Positions 50,270-59,254 of a stretch of 64,000 nt of DNA are shown one piece after another. The notes below the pieces were generated by a model. That model worked only from the letters and a program-made list of their open reading frames with translations, did no database searches and was not told the origin of the DNA. Position 1 is the first letter of the stretch, and each line of letters begins with the position of its first letter. The translations under genes and the position numbers were made by a program. This DNA is from Brassicibacter mesophilus. Its GTDB lineage: Bacteria > Bacillota > Clostridia > Tissierellales > Proteiniboraceae. Location of the stretch: NCBI RefSeq assembly GCF_050433385.1, contig NZ_JBNPXI010000014.1, positions 1 through 64,000 of the forward strand, read 5' to 3'.

Positions 50270-50490
50270 AATCAAATTGTAGCAGGCGTCTTGTTGCTTA
50301 ATACCTACGAACCTGCGTGACGGTGCGACTAAGTATATTTATATATACGCCTTCGGGTCAAGTAGGAACCGTCTTTTTAGGCTTTTTAGGTGGCTGAAAG
50401 TTTATGATATGGGGCTTGTGTATCGCAGGCGAAAAGTAGCCAATAAGTGAACGTGCTTTATAAAATAATGGTTCTACCTAAACTATTTAA
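50270..50490 (+). ncRNA. Structured noncoding region before the late genes
   Basis: No gene fits here. GCAGG (50282) pairs with CCTGC (50312), and GACGGT (50319-50324) with ACCGTC (50368-50373). The latter encloses GTATAT-TTAT-ATATAC (50333-50348) and GCC-TTCG-GGT (50349-50358), a C(UUCG)G tetraloop. Pairing is compact and GC-richer than its surroundings. The 3' part (50380-50490) shows no clear fold. Confidence 0.55.
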
Positions 50491-50505
50491 CAAGGAGTTG
50501 AGAGC

Positions 50506-50715
50506 ATGGAGAAGCATAGATGTAAAGTTAAATTTCATAACAATAAAATAGTCTGTGCATCAGAGATTCTATGCTCAGAGTGTCCGCAAGTAAAGGAATG
50601 TGAAGATATAGACTTATACATAGATGGTAAATATGAGTGTTCAAAAGAACTTATGGCACATGATAGCTATAAACGTAAGGGAAAGAGAATAGTTCAAACG
50701 AGGTGGAGAAAGTGA
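50506..50715 (+). CDS. 69-residue Cys-rich phage protein
   Basis: Cysteines in 'CASEILCSECPQVKEC' and 'KYECSKELM' suggest a zinc or Fe-S site; the C-terminus is basic. AAGGAG SD. It overlaps the next start by four bases. Confidence 0.5.
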   Translation: MEKHRCKVKFHNNKIVCASEILCSECPQVKECEDIDLYIDGKYECSKELMAHDSYKRKGKRIVQTRWRK

Positions 50716-50864
50716 AAATACTAGGGTGGTATAGTTTTATATTCTTAATTACAGTAATAATGCTTATGATATCTGATAACAAAAACAAAGGTGCGATAAG
50801 AGTTGTAGGTGTAATGCTTTATATCCCAATAATAACATATGTAGCACTGAATTTATTTAAGTAG
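50712..50864 (+). CDS. 50-residue two-helix membrane protein
   Basis: Two hydrophobic segments (FIFLITVIMLMI and VVGVMLYIPIITYVAL) around a short charged loop. GTG start, GAGG upstream. Function unknown. Confidence 0.45.
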   Translation: MKILGWYSFIFLITVIMLMISDNKNKGAIRVVGVMLYIPIITYVALNLFK

Positions 50865-50872
50865 GTGGCAAT

Positions 50873-51250
50873 ATGTTAAAGAGTTGTAAGTATTGTGGAA
50901 GAATACATGAAAAGAAATATGATTGTGGGATGAAACCCAAGAGAAAGAAACCAAATAATGATACTAATAAGTTTAGATGGTCTAGAAGGTGGAGAGAGAA
51001 AAGAAATGATATAGCAGAAAGAGATAATTATCTATGTCAATTAGCTATAAGAGAGAATCCACCTAGATATATCTATACAGATTTAGAAGTACATCACATA
51101 ATACCAATAGAAGAAGATTGGGACTTAAAATTAGATGATAGCAATTTAATTACATTATCTGAAGAGTATCATGAGAAGGCAGAGAGTGGAGAGATAAGTA
51201 GAGAGTACTTACAAAGTATTCTACAAGAACAATATGGTTATGAGTATTAG
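50873..51250 (+). CDS. HNH endonuclease beside the terminase
   Basis: A 125-residue HNH nuclease. It has 'CKYCGRIHEKKYDCG', 'WREKRNDIAERDNYLCQL' and the catalytic 'LEVHHIIPIEEDWDLKLDDSNLITLSEEYHEKAE'. In HK97-type cos phages an HNH protein next to terminase assists cutting at cos. Position supports that role. Confidence 0.88.
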   Translation: MLKSCKYCGRIHEKKYDCGMKPKRKKPNNDTNKFRWSRRWREKRNDIAERDNYLCQLAIRENPPRYIYTDLEVHHIIPIEEDWDLKLDDSNLITLSEEYHEKAESGEISREYLQSILQEQYGYEY

Positions 51251-51266
51251 AAAGGTGAGGGGTAAA

Positions 51267-51524
51267 ATGAAAGTTAAAATTAATATGAATGACAAAGTAA
51301 AAGTAAAACTAACCGATTATGGAATTATGTTGTTGAAGAAAAGGCATGATGAATTAAATAAAAGAATCAAAGAGAATGGTGGCAAAGGTAATTCATTTGA
51401 ACTAAAACTAGATGAAGATGGATATTATGAAACACAACTATGGAGTTTGATGGAAAAGTTTGGAGAACATTGTGGGTTAGCAAAGGAATATCCATTTGAA
51501 ATAGGTATAATAATCGAAAACTGA
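51267..51524 (+). CDS. Hypothetical phage protein
   Basis: An 85-residue protein ('MNDKVKVKLTDYGIMLLKKRHDEL') with a C-terminal acidic alpha/beta half, a known uncharacterised phage type. ATG 51267 has GAGGGG upstream. Confidence 0.55.
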   Translation: MKVKINMNDKVKVKLTDYGIMLLKKRHDELNKRIKENGGKGNSFELKLDEDGYYETQLWSLMEKFGEHCGLAKEYPFEIGIIIEN

Positions 51525-51527
51525 AAC

Positions 51528-51625
51528 AGTATCCCCCCAGGGGTTCAATGTTAAAAAAATGAAGCTCGTGGATACCACGTGTCCATATCGCTGCATAATT
51601 TATTCCCACATCAGCTTTTGAAAGG
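51528..51625. other. Candidate cos/packaging region
   Basis: A GC-rich strip between the HNH and terminase genes. It has CCCCCCAGGGG (51533-51543), then CGTGG-ATA-CCACG (51567-51579) overlapping TGGA...TCCA (51569-51585). Position and dyads fit a terminase cleavage or binding site; cohesive ends cannot be read directly. Confidence 0.4.
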
Positions 51626-51636
51626 AAGTGAAATTA

Positions 51637-52200
51637 ATGCCAACACCACCAAAACCATTTACAGTATTAAAAGCAGAAGGAAAATCACATAGAACTAAAA
51701 AAGAATTAAAGCAAAGAGAAGAAGGAGAGAAAGCTCTTACCACTGGTGTAGCATTAAAGGAACGACCAGCGGTAAGAGATAATCCAGTAGCACATAAAGA
51801 GTTTTTAAGGCTTAATAAATTATTAAAAAATATCGAAAAAAACGATGCAATCTACGAACCGGTCATCAACAGGTACTGCATGATTCAAGCTGAATGTGCC
51901 GTGTTTGATGAAAGAAGAGAAGAACTATACAACCTAATTCAAGAACTTAAAGATGAATATGATGAAGTTACTTTAAACATGGACTCTGATGAAAAATCAT
52001 CTTTCCTACTGGAATACTCTAAAAACATGGGTAAATTGTCAACTACCATGATTACCTTAGATAAACAACTCCAATCTAAACGAAAAATGCTTTTAGATAT
52101 AGAAAAAGAGAACATAATGACGATTGCTGCAGCGCTAAGGAGCATACCTAAAAAAGTAGATGAAGGTGAAAACCCACTACTAAAGGCATTGAAGGGATAA
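51637..52200 (+). CDS. Terminase small subunit, P27 family
   Basis: A 187-residue protein. 'MPTPPKPFTVLKAEGKSHRTKKELKQREEGEKAL' and 'ERPAVRDNPVAHKEFLRLNKLLKNI' match the P27/phage terminase small-subunit family. A long helical middle follows. It recognises DNA for packaging. ATG 51637 follows GGAAGTG; its stop overlaps the terL start. Confidence 0.88.
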   Translation: MPTPPKPFTVLKAEGKSHRTKKELKQREEGEKALTTGVALKERPAVRDNPVAHKEFLRLNKLLKNIEKNDAIYEPVINRYCMIQAECAVFDERREELYNLIQELKDEYDEVTLNMDSDEKSSFLLEYSKNMGKLSTTMITLDKQLQSKRKMLLDIEKENIMTIAAALRSIPKKVDEGENPLLKALKG

Positions 52201-53891
52201 TGATTAGAGAAAGCAGGGCCTATAAATATGCTCAATGGTGTTTAAGCGAAGGCAATCGTAAAGTTGGTAAGTATGTAAAAAAACAAGCTCAATCATGGGT
52301 AGATATTGTAGATGGTAAAAATGAAGAAGCATTTGTAGATGAAGGTACAGTAACTAGGATAAATAATCTATTAAAACTTATGGTGCATCCTGATTTACTC
52401 TGCCCCATGGATGAGGGAATGGAGGATTATGCCTGGTTACTTATAATTGCAACACTATGTACAAAACTTAAAAATGATAAGAATAGAGATATAAGATACT
52501 ATACAACCGCTTTATTGTTAATTAGTCGTAAGAATTTTAAGACTTTTTATGCAGCGGTTATTTTTATACTCTTAATGCTAACAGATCCACAGTTTAGTAG
52601 ATTTTTCTCTGTTGCTCCAGATTTAAAGTTATCTAAAGAGTTGCAGATTGCGATAAAGAAAATTATAAAATCAAGTCCAGCACTTGCGGATGATGGGGTA
52701 TTTAAGATATTAAGAAGTGAAATTAGATGCTTAATAACAGACAGCGAGTATACCCCATTAGCATATAGCGAAGATAAGATGGACGGTAAACTTGCTAATG
52801 CATTCCTAGCAGATGAAGCAGGTGCTATGGATAGTTATCCAATAGAGGCTATGAGATCATCACAGATAACTTTATTTAATAAATTAGGAATAATACTGAG
52901 TACTCAATATCCTAATGATAACAATGGAATGATTGATGAAATAGATATTTCTAAAAAAACACTTGATGGGTTAAGAGATAGCAAAAGAAGATTCTCTCTA
53001 CTATATGAACCAGATGATGAATTTTTGGTTGATGATAAATGGATGACAGAGGACCTAGTAATATATCAGAGCAATCCTGTTGCAGTATCAAACAAGTATA
53101 TCTTTGAAGCAATTAAGGAAATGCGTGAAGATGCTATAGACTATGAAAACAAAAGAGAAAACTATCTTTGTAAACATAATAATATTAAGTATAAAGGACT
53201 TGGCGTTGAAGGATATATTGAAATTACTAAAGTTAGAGAATGCAAAGTTAAAGATGATAAAGAGTTTTGGAAAGGCAAAAGAGTATGGTTAGGATTAGAC
53301 TTATCACAATCAGACGATAATACAGCTTTAGCTATGATTACAGAAGATAAAGGGCTTATTTATGGCAAAGTATGGGGATTTATCCCTGAGGATAAAAAGA
53401 GACAAAAGAGTAAAAAAGAAGGTGTTGACTACGATAGATTAATAAGACAAGGTGTATGTTTTGAATGTGGTGGGGAAGTAATAGATTATTTATTCATAGA
53501 AGGCTTTATACTAAAGCTTGAAGAAGAATATGGCGTAGAAATAGTGCAAATTGGATATGACAGATATAATGCGATTAGCACAATACAGAAACTAGAAGCT
53601 GCTGGACATGAATGCGTTGAAATAAAACAGCATTCAAGCGTTCTTCACATGCCTACAAAATTATTAAAAGAGTTAATTTTAAGTAAAATGTTTAAGTATT
53701 TTGAGAACCTTATGCTAGAAATTAACTTTCAAAACTCTAGATGTACAGAAGACACTAACTTAAATAAATACGTAAATAAGAAGAAGTCAGAAGGTAAAGT
53801 AGATATGGTCGTAAGTTTAATCAATGCTATGTATCTGTTACAGCAAGATATGCTATATGGCGTTGATGATTTTGCAGTACAAGTTGTATAA
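52200..53891 (+). CDS. terL: Terminase large subunit
   Basis: A 563-residue packaging motor. The ATPase domain has a modified Walker A ('LLLISRKNFKTFYAAV') and Walker B 'AFLADEAGAMDSYP'. The nuclease domain has 'RVWLGLDLSQSDDNTAL', 'QIGYDRYNA' and 'GKVDMVVSLINAMYLL', all typical of Terminase_1 proteins of HK97-like phages. It starts in the stop of the small subunit gene (TAATG). Confidence 0.95.
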   Translation: MIRESRAYKYAQWCLSEGNRKVGKYVKKQAQSWVDIVDGKNEEAFVDEGTVTRINNLLKLMVHPDLLCPMDEGMEDYAWLLIIATLCTKLKNDKNRDIRYYTTALLLISRKNFKTFYAAVIFILLMLTDPQFSRFFSVAPDLKLSKELQIAIKKIIKSSPALADDGVFKILRSEIRCLITDSEYTPLAYSEDKMDGKLANAFLADEAGAMDSYPIEAMRSSQITLFNKLGIILSTQYPNDNNGMIDEIDISKKTLDGLRDSKRRFSLLYEPDDEFLVDDKWMTEDLVIYQSNPVAVSNKYIFEAIKEMREDAIDYENKRENYLCKHNNIKYKGLGVEGYIEITKVRECKVKDDKEFWKGKRVWLGLDLSQSDDNTALAMITEDKGLIYGKVWGFIPEDKKRQKSKKEGVDYDRLIRQGVCFECGGEVIDYLFIEGFILKLEEEYGVEIVQIGYDRYNAISTIQKLEAAGHECVEIKQHSSVLHMPTKLLKELILSKMFKYFENLMLEINFQNSRCTEDTNLNKYVNKKKSEGKVDMVVSLINAMYLLQQDMLYGVDDFAVQVV

Positions 53892-53906
53892 GAAGGTGGT
53901 GATAAA

Positions 53907-55124
53907 TTGAGATGGCCATGGCAAAAAGAAGAAAGAGCTGATGAAGTAACTCCTAACATTGATTCTGCACTTTTACAAGCTCTATTAGGAACTACAACAG
54001 TAACTAAAAAAGAAGCCTTGAATATACCTAGTTTAAAAAGTTGTATTAATTTTATAGCTGATACAGTATCAATGTTACCTATTAAGCTTTATAAGGACAA
54101 TAATGGAAAGGCTGAGGAGGTTAAAGGCGATGTAAGAGTAACATTATTAAATGATGATACAAAAGACACTTTAGATGCAGTACAATTTTGGAGAGCATTA
54201 ATAACAGATTATTTTTTAGGAAAAGGTGGTTATGCTTACATAAATAAGAGCTTTAACAATGTTGCAAGCTTACATTATGTAGATGAAACCTATGTGTCAA
54301 CCATTAAAAATACTGACCCTATTTACAAATCATACAAAATATTAGTAAATGGACAAAACTATTGGCCCCACGATTTTATAAAAATATTAAGGAATACTAA
54401 AGATGGAGCAGAAGGTATTAGCATCATAGAAGAACATAACCTAATACTAAGTGTTGCCTATAATTCATTAATTTTTGAAGAAACTCTAGTGAAGAAAGGT
54501 GGAAACAAAAAAGGTTTTGTTAAATCACCTAAAAAATTAACTCAAGAGGCTATGGACAAATTGAAGGAAGCCTGGAGACAGTTATACAGTAATAACACTG
54601 AAAATGTTGTTATACTTAATGAAGGACTTGACTTTCAAGAAGCTTCAAATACAAGTGTAGAAATGCAGTTAAATGAGAATAAAGAGACTAATTCAGCTGA
54701 AATATGCAAGATAATTAATATTCCTGAGAATATTATAAGAGGTACAGCTACATCACAAGAATATACAAATGGTTTTAAAATGGGTGTAATGCCAGTGTTA
54801 AGAACAATAGAATGTGCTTTAAATAGAGACTTGCTTCTTGAAAAAGAGAAAAAGTCTTTTTATTTTGCATATGATACTAAAGAAATGCTAAAAGGTGATA
54901 TAAGAGAGAGATTTGAAGCATACAAGACAGCTATTGATGCTAATTTCATGCAAATAGATGAAGTTAGATACATGGAAGATCTTCCAGCACTTGGACTTGA
55001 TTGGATTAAGCTAGGGCTTGATTCTGTGTTATATAATCCTAAGACTAAGGAAGTTTACACACCTAACACAGATAGGTCAAACAAAATAGACGATTTGAAA
55101 GGTGGTGATAATGTTGAGGATTGA
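53907..55124 (+). CDS. HK97-family portal protein
   Basis: A 405-residue dodecameric portal. 'SLKSCINFIADTVSMLPIKLYK', 'AVQFWRALITDYFLGKGGYAYI' and 'CKIINIPENIIRGTATSQEYTNG' are typical of the HK97 gp3 family. It forms the DNA entry vertex. TTG start behind AAGGTGGTGAT. It overlaps the protease gene by 14 bases. Confidence 0.95.
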   Translation: MRWPWQKEERADEVTPNIDSALLQALLGTTTVTKKEALNIPSLKSCINFIADTVSMLPIKLYKDNNGKAEEVKGDVRVTLLNDDTKDTLDAVQFWRALITDYFLGKGGYAYINKSFNNVASLHYVDETYVSTIKNTDPIYKSYKILVNGQNYWPHDFIKILRNTKDGAEGISIIEEHNLILSVAYNSLIFEETLVKKGGNKKGFVKSPKKLTQEAMDKLKEAWRQLYSNNTENVVILNEGLDFQEASNTSVEMQLNENKETNSAEICKIINIPENIIRGTATSQEYTNGFKMGVMPVLRTIECALNRDLLLEKEKKSFYFAYDTKEMLKGDIRERFEAYKTAIDANFMQIDEVRYMEDLPALGLDWIKLGLDSVLYNPKTKEVYTPNTDRSNKIDDLKGGDNVED

Positions 55125-55707
55125 AATTCGTAATGATTCCGTATTACTAGATGGCTATGTAAATGCAGTTGATAGAGACTCTAAACCAATTATAACAGCT
55201 AGAGGAAAATGTGTAGAAAGGATTGAGCCTAGAGCGTTTCAAAAAGCTTTAGAAAGAGCAGAAAATGTTGACTTATTATTAAATCATAATAAGGATAGAA
55301 AATTAGGCTCTATTAAAGAAGGTAACTTAGAATTATTTGAAGATAACATAGGATTAAGAGCAATTTGCACAGTGACAGATTCGGAAGTGATACAAAAAGC
55401 AAAAGAAAAAAAGCTGAAAGGTTGGTCTTTTGGCATGTTTGCTAACAAAGATAGAATTGAAGAAAGATCTGATAGCATACCAAGGAGATATGTAGAGGAT
55501 TTAGACTTATTTGAAGTCTCTATTATTGACAATAGAATGTCACCTTGCTACATAGGAACATCTATTGAACAGAGGGCAGATAAAGAAGTGATAACAGAAC
55601 AAAGAGGTGATGTATTTCATGCTGTAACAGTCGATGAAACATCAAAGCAAACTATTGATTATTCAGAATATGAAAACAAAATTAAACAATTAAAAGGAGA
55701 TGAGTAG
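55111..55707 (+). CDS. HK97-family prohead protease
   Basis: A 198-residue serine protease. It has 'GYVNAVDRDSKPI', the His in 'VDLLLNHNKDRKLGS' and the Ser in 'LKGWSFGMF', followed by 'DLDLFEVSIIDNRMSPCY'. It matures the capsid by removing the delta domain. ATG 55111 follows GGTGGTGAT. Confidence 0.92.
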   Translation: MLRIEIRNDSVLLDGYVNAVDRDSKPIITARGKCVERIEPRAFQKALERAENVDLLLNHNKDRKLGSIKEGNLELFEDNIGLRAICTVTDSEVIQKAKEKKLKGWSFGMFANKDRIEERSDSIPRRYVEDLDLFEVSIIDNRMSPCYIGTSIEQRADKEVITEQRGDVFHAVTVDETSKQTIDYSEYENKIKQLKGDE

Positions 55708-55709
55708 AT

Positions 55710-56876
55710 ATGATTAAAAGAATACCTGAATTTAGAGCAGATATTAAGACTTTACAAGAGCAAAGAAATGAAAAAGTAACAGAAATGCAATCTATAATTG
55801 AAGGTGCAAAAGCAGAAACAAGAGCAATGTCAGAAGAAGAAATGACAAATTTTAAGAAACTTGAAAAGGAAATTGAGAGTATTGATGCAACTATTGCAGC
55901 AGAAGCAAGAGCAAAAGGGCTAGAAATTATCGAAGATGTTAAGAAAAATTCAACATCTGAAGAAAGAGCAGTTGCAGAGGAAAGAGCTTTTGCAAATTAT
56001 ATTCGTGGAATAGTAGAAGAAAGAGCAGACGTTAACTTAACAGCTGGTGATAATGGAGCAGTTATTCCATCATCAATAGCAAACAAAATTATTAAGAAGG
56101 TATATGATATATCTCCTATATATCAGTTAGCAACTAGATACAATGTAGGCGGAACATTAAATATTCCTTACTATGATGAAGAAACTCAAAGTATTACAAT
56201 GGCTTATGCTACAGAGTTTCAAGACCTAGAATCTACATCAGGTAAATTTACTAGCATTGAATTAAAAGGATTCTTAGCTGGTGCATTAAGCAAAGTATCT
56301 AAGTCATTAATTAACAATTCACAATTTGCTATAGTTCCATTTGTAATAAACGCAATGGCTGAGTCAATTGCTAGATGGATTGAAAAAGAATTACTAAATG
56401 GTACTACTGATAAAGTATTAGGACTTTCTACAGTAACACAAAGTGTAACAGCAGCAAGTGCAACAGCTATTACAACAGATGAATTAATAGATCTACAGGA
56501 AAGTATTCCAGATGTTTATCAAGGCCCTGCAATTTGGATTATGAATAAGGCTACTAGAACTGCAATCAGAAAATTAAAAGACAATGATGGTAATTACATC
56601 TTAAATAAAGATGCTACTTCAAGATGGGGATACACTTTATTTGGAAAAGATGTTTATACATCTGATAACATGTCATTAATGGCAGCAGGAAAAACAGCAA
56701 TTTACTATGGAGATATGAGTGGCTTAGCTGTTAAACTATCTGAGAATGTAAATATTGAGGTACTTAGAGAAAAATTTGCAACACAACATGCTATTGGTGT
56801 AGTTGGTTGGATGGAATTTGACTCTAAGGTTGAAAATGCACAGAAAATTGCTAAATTAGTAATGGCAACAGTTTAG
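55710..56876 (+). CDS. HK97-family major capsid protein
   Basis: A 388-residue protein. Residues about 1-105 form the coiled-coil delta (scaffold) domain; the HK97 fold follows ('AVIPSSIANKIIKKVYDISPIYQLATRYNVGGTLNIPYY', 'SKSLINNSQFAIVPFV', 'GYTLFGKDVYTSDNM'). The probable cleavage zone is near residues 95-110. It is the most abundant structural protein of the head. Confidence 0.95.
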   Translation: MIKRIPEFRADIKTLQEQRNEKVTEMQSIIEGAKAETRAMSEEEMTNFKKLEKEIESIDATIAAEARAKGLEIIEDVKKNSTSEERAVAEERAFANYIRGIVEERADVNLTAGDNGAVIPSSIANKIIKKVYDISPIYQLATRYNVGGTLNIPYYDEETQSITMAYATEFQDLESTSGKFTSIELKGFLAGALSKVSKSLINNSQFAIVPFVINAMAESIARWIEKELLNGTTDKVLGLSTVTQSVTAASATAITTDELIDLQESIPDVYQGPAIWIMNKATRTAIRKLKDNDGNYILNKDATSRWGYTLFGKDVYTSDNMSLMAAGKTAIYYGDMSGLAVKLSENVNIEVLREKFATQHAIGVVGWMEFDSKVENAQKIAKLVMATV

Positions 56877-56887
56877 GAGTTGATTAG

Positions 56888-57076
56888 ATGTTAGTACGAG
56901 CAAAAATAAGTTTTGCTGGTGCTTTTTCTATGTATAAAGGTGAGGTTAAGGAGTGCAACGATAAGGTTGTACTCCAAGACCTTCTAAAAGCTGACTATGT
57001 AGAAGAAGTAGAGCAAGAAAAAGCCACTAAGAAAGGTGGTAAAAAGAATGAAGGTAAGCGAAATAACGGTAAATAA
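56888..57076 (+). CDS. Small capsid-adjacent protein
   Basis: 62 residues: 'VRAKISFAGAFSMYKGEVKEC' beta-rich, then a Lys/Glu/Gly-rich tail. Such proteins follow the capsid gene in many phages. It overlaps the next gene by about 29 bases. Confidence 0.6.
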   Translation: MLVRAKISFAGAFSMYKGEVKECNDKVVLQDLLKADYVEEVEQEKATKKGGKKNEGKRNNGK

Positions 57077-57365
57077 TATTGCTGAATATTTAAGACTTGA
57101 AACTGGAGAATATAACGAGTTAGAATTAGCAAACTTATTAAATGTGGCTAAGAAATTCATTTCAGAATATACTGGAATACCAATTACAACAGAAGATACC
57201 ACGATAAAAACACTTGATGATTATGAGGATTTCTATATTGTAGTTATGATTTTGTGCCAAGATATGCACGATAATAGAGCTTTATACGATTCTAAAGTAA
57301 ATGAAGAGAATTTAAATATGGTCGTAAAAACAATATTAGGCATGCATTCGAAAAATTTACTGTAG
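57048..57365 (+). CDS. Head-tail connector protein (gp6/gp15-like)
   Basis: A 105-residue helical protein, 'ITVNNIAEYLRLETGEYNELELANLLNVAKKFISEYTGIP', the standard first connector (DNA-packaging) protein of HK97-type phages. ATG 57048 follows AGGTGGT. Confidence 0.82.
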   Translation: MKVSEITVNNIAEYLRLETGEYNELELANLLNVAKKFISEYTGIPITTEDTTIKTLDDYEDFYIVVMILCQDMHDNRALYDSKVNEENLNMVVKTILGMHSKNLL

Positions 57366-57373
57366 GTGATGTT

Positions 57374-57712
57374 ATGAATCCAGGTAGATTAAATCAAAGA
57401 ATAAAGATATATAAGACTGGCACAGGATATGATGATTATGGAGAGCCACTTGACACAAAAACACAGGTTGACACAAAAACACAGGTTCATGATTGTTGGG
57501 CGAGCATAAAAAATAAAAGCGGTACAGAACAATTTCAAGCTAGTACACCTTTTGCTAAAGTAGTGACAAGTTTTTTAATACGTTACACTAAAAAAGTTAT
57601 AGATACTACAATGAAAATCGATTTTAAAGGCGAAATTTATAATATTATATATGTAGACAACTACAACTTTAGTAATCAGTGGATAGAGATTACTGCTGAG
57701 AAGGTGATGTAA
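57374..57712 (+). CDS. Phage head closure protein (gp16-like)
   Basis: A 112-residue beta-barrel protein, 'MNPGRLNQRIKIYKTG', 'DCWASIKNKSGTEQFQA', 'FLIRY'. A perfect 18-bp tandem repeat at 57452-57487 duplicates DTKTQV in the first loop, an in-frame insertion near the site where these proteins plug the portal channel. Confidence 0.85.
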   Translation: MNPGRLNQRIKIYKTGTGYDDYGEPLDTKTQVDTKTQVHDCWASIKNKSGTEQFQASTPFAKVVTSFLIRYTKKVIDTTMKIDFKGEIYNIIYVDNYNFSNQWIEITAEKVM

Positions 57713-57909
57713 TGGCGAAATTACCAAAGTATATGAAGCTAAAATATTTAGGTGACTTAAAATTTAATGTAAGAATTAAAAAATGGGGAATACCGATTAT
57801 TGTATTTAAAGCTATGAAAAATTTTGAATTAAAGTGGCATCAATGGTTTTTGTATCCTTACTTCTGTATTAAATTCTATAGAGGTTTTGCGAGTGGTAAT
57901 AATGGCTAA
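57712..57909 (+). CDS. Small head-tail region protein
   Basis: A 65-residue basic aromatic-rich protein ('KFNVRIKKWGIPIIVFKAMKNFELKWHQWF'). Its ATG overlaps the previous stop. Small genes like this are common between gp16-like and gp10-like genes; function unknown. Confidence 0.5.
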   Translation: MAKLPKYMKLKYLGDLKFNVRIKKWGIPIIVFKAMKNFELKWHQWFLYPYFCIKFYRGFASGNNG

Positions 57910-58366
57910 AGTAAAATTCAAAATAGAGGGTATGAAAGAACTGCAAAAATCCATGAAAAAACTAGGACAAGTGCCACAAAAGCATGTAACAAGTTCATCT
58001 AGAAAAGGTATGAATATCTCGCTGAAAGACAGTAAAGCAAATGCACCTTACGATACTGGACAACTTAAAAAAGGTATTGTATTAAAAGGTGAAAAAGCTA
58101 GAGTTAAAGGAAAGAAAGTCTATAGAGTAGTATTTGATAGAGCTATGAATGATGTATTCCAAAAGAAAAGCGCTGAAGGTAAGGTAACAGGCTATTATCC
58201 AGTATCACAAGAGTATGGGTTCTTTGCGAAAAATGGGAGATATATTCCCGGTTATAGATTTATATCTGACAGTTTAACTGACAATGTAAGTAAAATAGAA
58301 AAAACAATAGTAAGTGAAATGAAAAAGAAAATAGATGCAGAGATTGCGAAGGGTGGGTTGAAGTGA
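57902..58366 (+). CDS. HK97 gp10-family tail-completion protein
   Basis: A 154-residue protein, 'VKFKIEGMKELQKSMKKLGQ', 'NAPYDTGQLKKGI', 'YYPVSQEYGFFAKNGRYIPGYRFISDSL'. Joins head and tail. ATG 57902 chosen over an in-frame upstream start inside the previous gene. Confidence 0.88.
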   Translation: MAKVKFKIEGMKELQKSMKKLGQVPQKHVTSSSRKGMNISLKDSKANAPYDTGQLKKGIVLKGEKARVKGKKVYRVVFDRAMNDVFQKKSAEGKVTGYYPVSQEYGFFAKNGRYIPGYRFISDSLTDNVSKIEKTIVSEMKKKIDAEIAKGGLK

Positions 58367-58773
58367 TGGAAACCGCTCTAAGATTTGAGTTAAAAAATAA
58401 TATATCTGAATTGGCAGCAACTACAAAGCCAGATGGAACAGTGGAAGAGCATATATTCCCTACAAATGCACCAGAAGGAGTGTCGAAACCTTATTTAGTT
58501 TATACAAGGATTACTACTAGAAAGACTAAAACACTTGAAGGATACACAGATAAAGAAGCTTTAAGTTATATGTTTTCAATTATGGCAAATAAATATAGTG
58601 AAATGAAGTCCTTGACTAAAAAAGTTGAGGATTTATTAATTTCTATGCCTAAGACAAGCATAGGAACACAACAGATTTACATTGAGGATTTAGACATTAA
58701 TAATATTACAGAGCAGTATGAGCATGAAATGGGAGTCAATAGAGGGATTATTGACTTTACTATTTATTATTAA
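58366..58773 (+). CDS. DUF3168-like tail terminator protein
   Basis: A 135-residue protein, 'YLVYTRITTRKTKTLEGYTDKEALSYMFSIMANKYSEMK', typical of tail terminator proteins (gpU/gp17-like) that cap the tail tube. Its start overlaps the previous stop (TGATG). Confidence 0.75.
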   Translation: METALRFELKNNISELAATTKPDGTVEEHIFPTNAPEGVSKPYLVYTRITTRKTKTLEGYTDKEALSYMFSIMANKYSEMKSLTKKVEDLLISMPKTSIGTQQIYIEDLDINNITEQYEHEMGVNRGIIDFTIYY

Positions 58774-58782
58774 GGAGAGTGA

Positions 58783-59205
58783 ATGTTGATGGCAAAAAGA
58801 GCATTAGGTACTAAGCTACAAATAGGAACTACAACTCCTGTAACGGTAGCAGGTTTAACAAGTATTGGAGGACTAGAACTTTCTGCAGATACAATAGATG
58901 TAACTACTTTGGATTCTAATGGTGGATATAGAGAGTTTATAGCAGGATTTAAGGATGCAGGAGAAGTTTCTTTAGAAGGTTACTTAGAGACTGAAACAGG
59001 CAAGGGACAAAAAGAACTATATGACTTGTTCGAGAGTGGAGCAACAGAAGCTTTTATAATTCAATTTCCTGCTGAAACTAATACTAAGTGGGAATTCAAT
59101 GGTGTAGTAACAGGATTTTCTACATCAGCAGATTTAGAGGATCCATTAGGATTTTCAGCTACAATAAAGGTGTCAGGCGCACCAACTTTAACAGTAACAC
59201 CATAG
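58783..59205 (+). CDS. Major tail (tube) protein
   Basis: A 140-residue protein, 'ALGTKLQIGTTTPVTVAGLTSIGGLELSADTIDVTTLDS', with a C-terminal 'FSATIKVSGAPTLTV', the pattern of siphophage tail tube proteins. Start ATG 58783 or 58789 are both possible. A terminator follows, consistent with high expression. Confidence 0.88.
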   Translation: MLMAKRALGTKLQIGTTTPVTVAGLTSIGGLELSADTIDVTTLDSNGGYREFIAGFKDAGEVSLEGYLETETGKGQKELYDLFESGATEAFIIQFPAETNTKWEFNGVVTGFSTSADLEDPLGFSATIKVSGAPTLTVTP

Positions 59206-59236
59206 GCTAAGATACTATCCTAGCCTTTTTATTTTT
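59204..59236 (+). terminator. Terminator after the tail tube gene
   Basis: AGGCTA pairs with TAGCCT around a 10-base loop, followed by TTTTTATTTTT. Partial termination would lower chaperone expression relative to the tube. Confidence 0.7.
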
Positions 59237-59254
59237 ATATTGGGAGGAATAATT

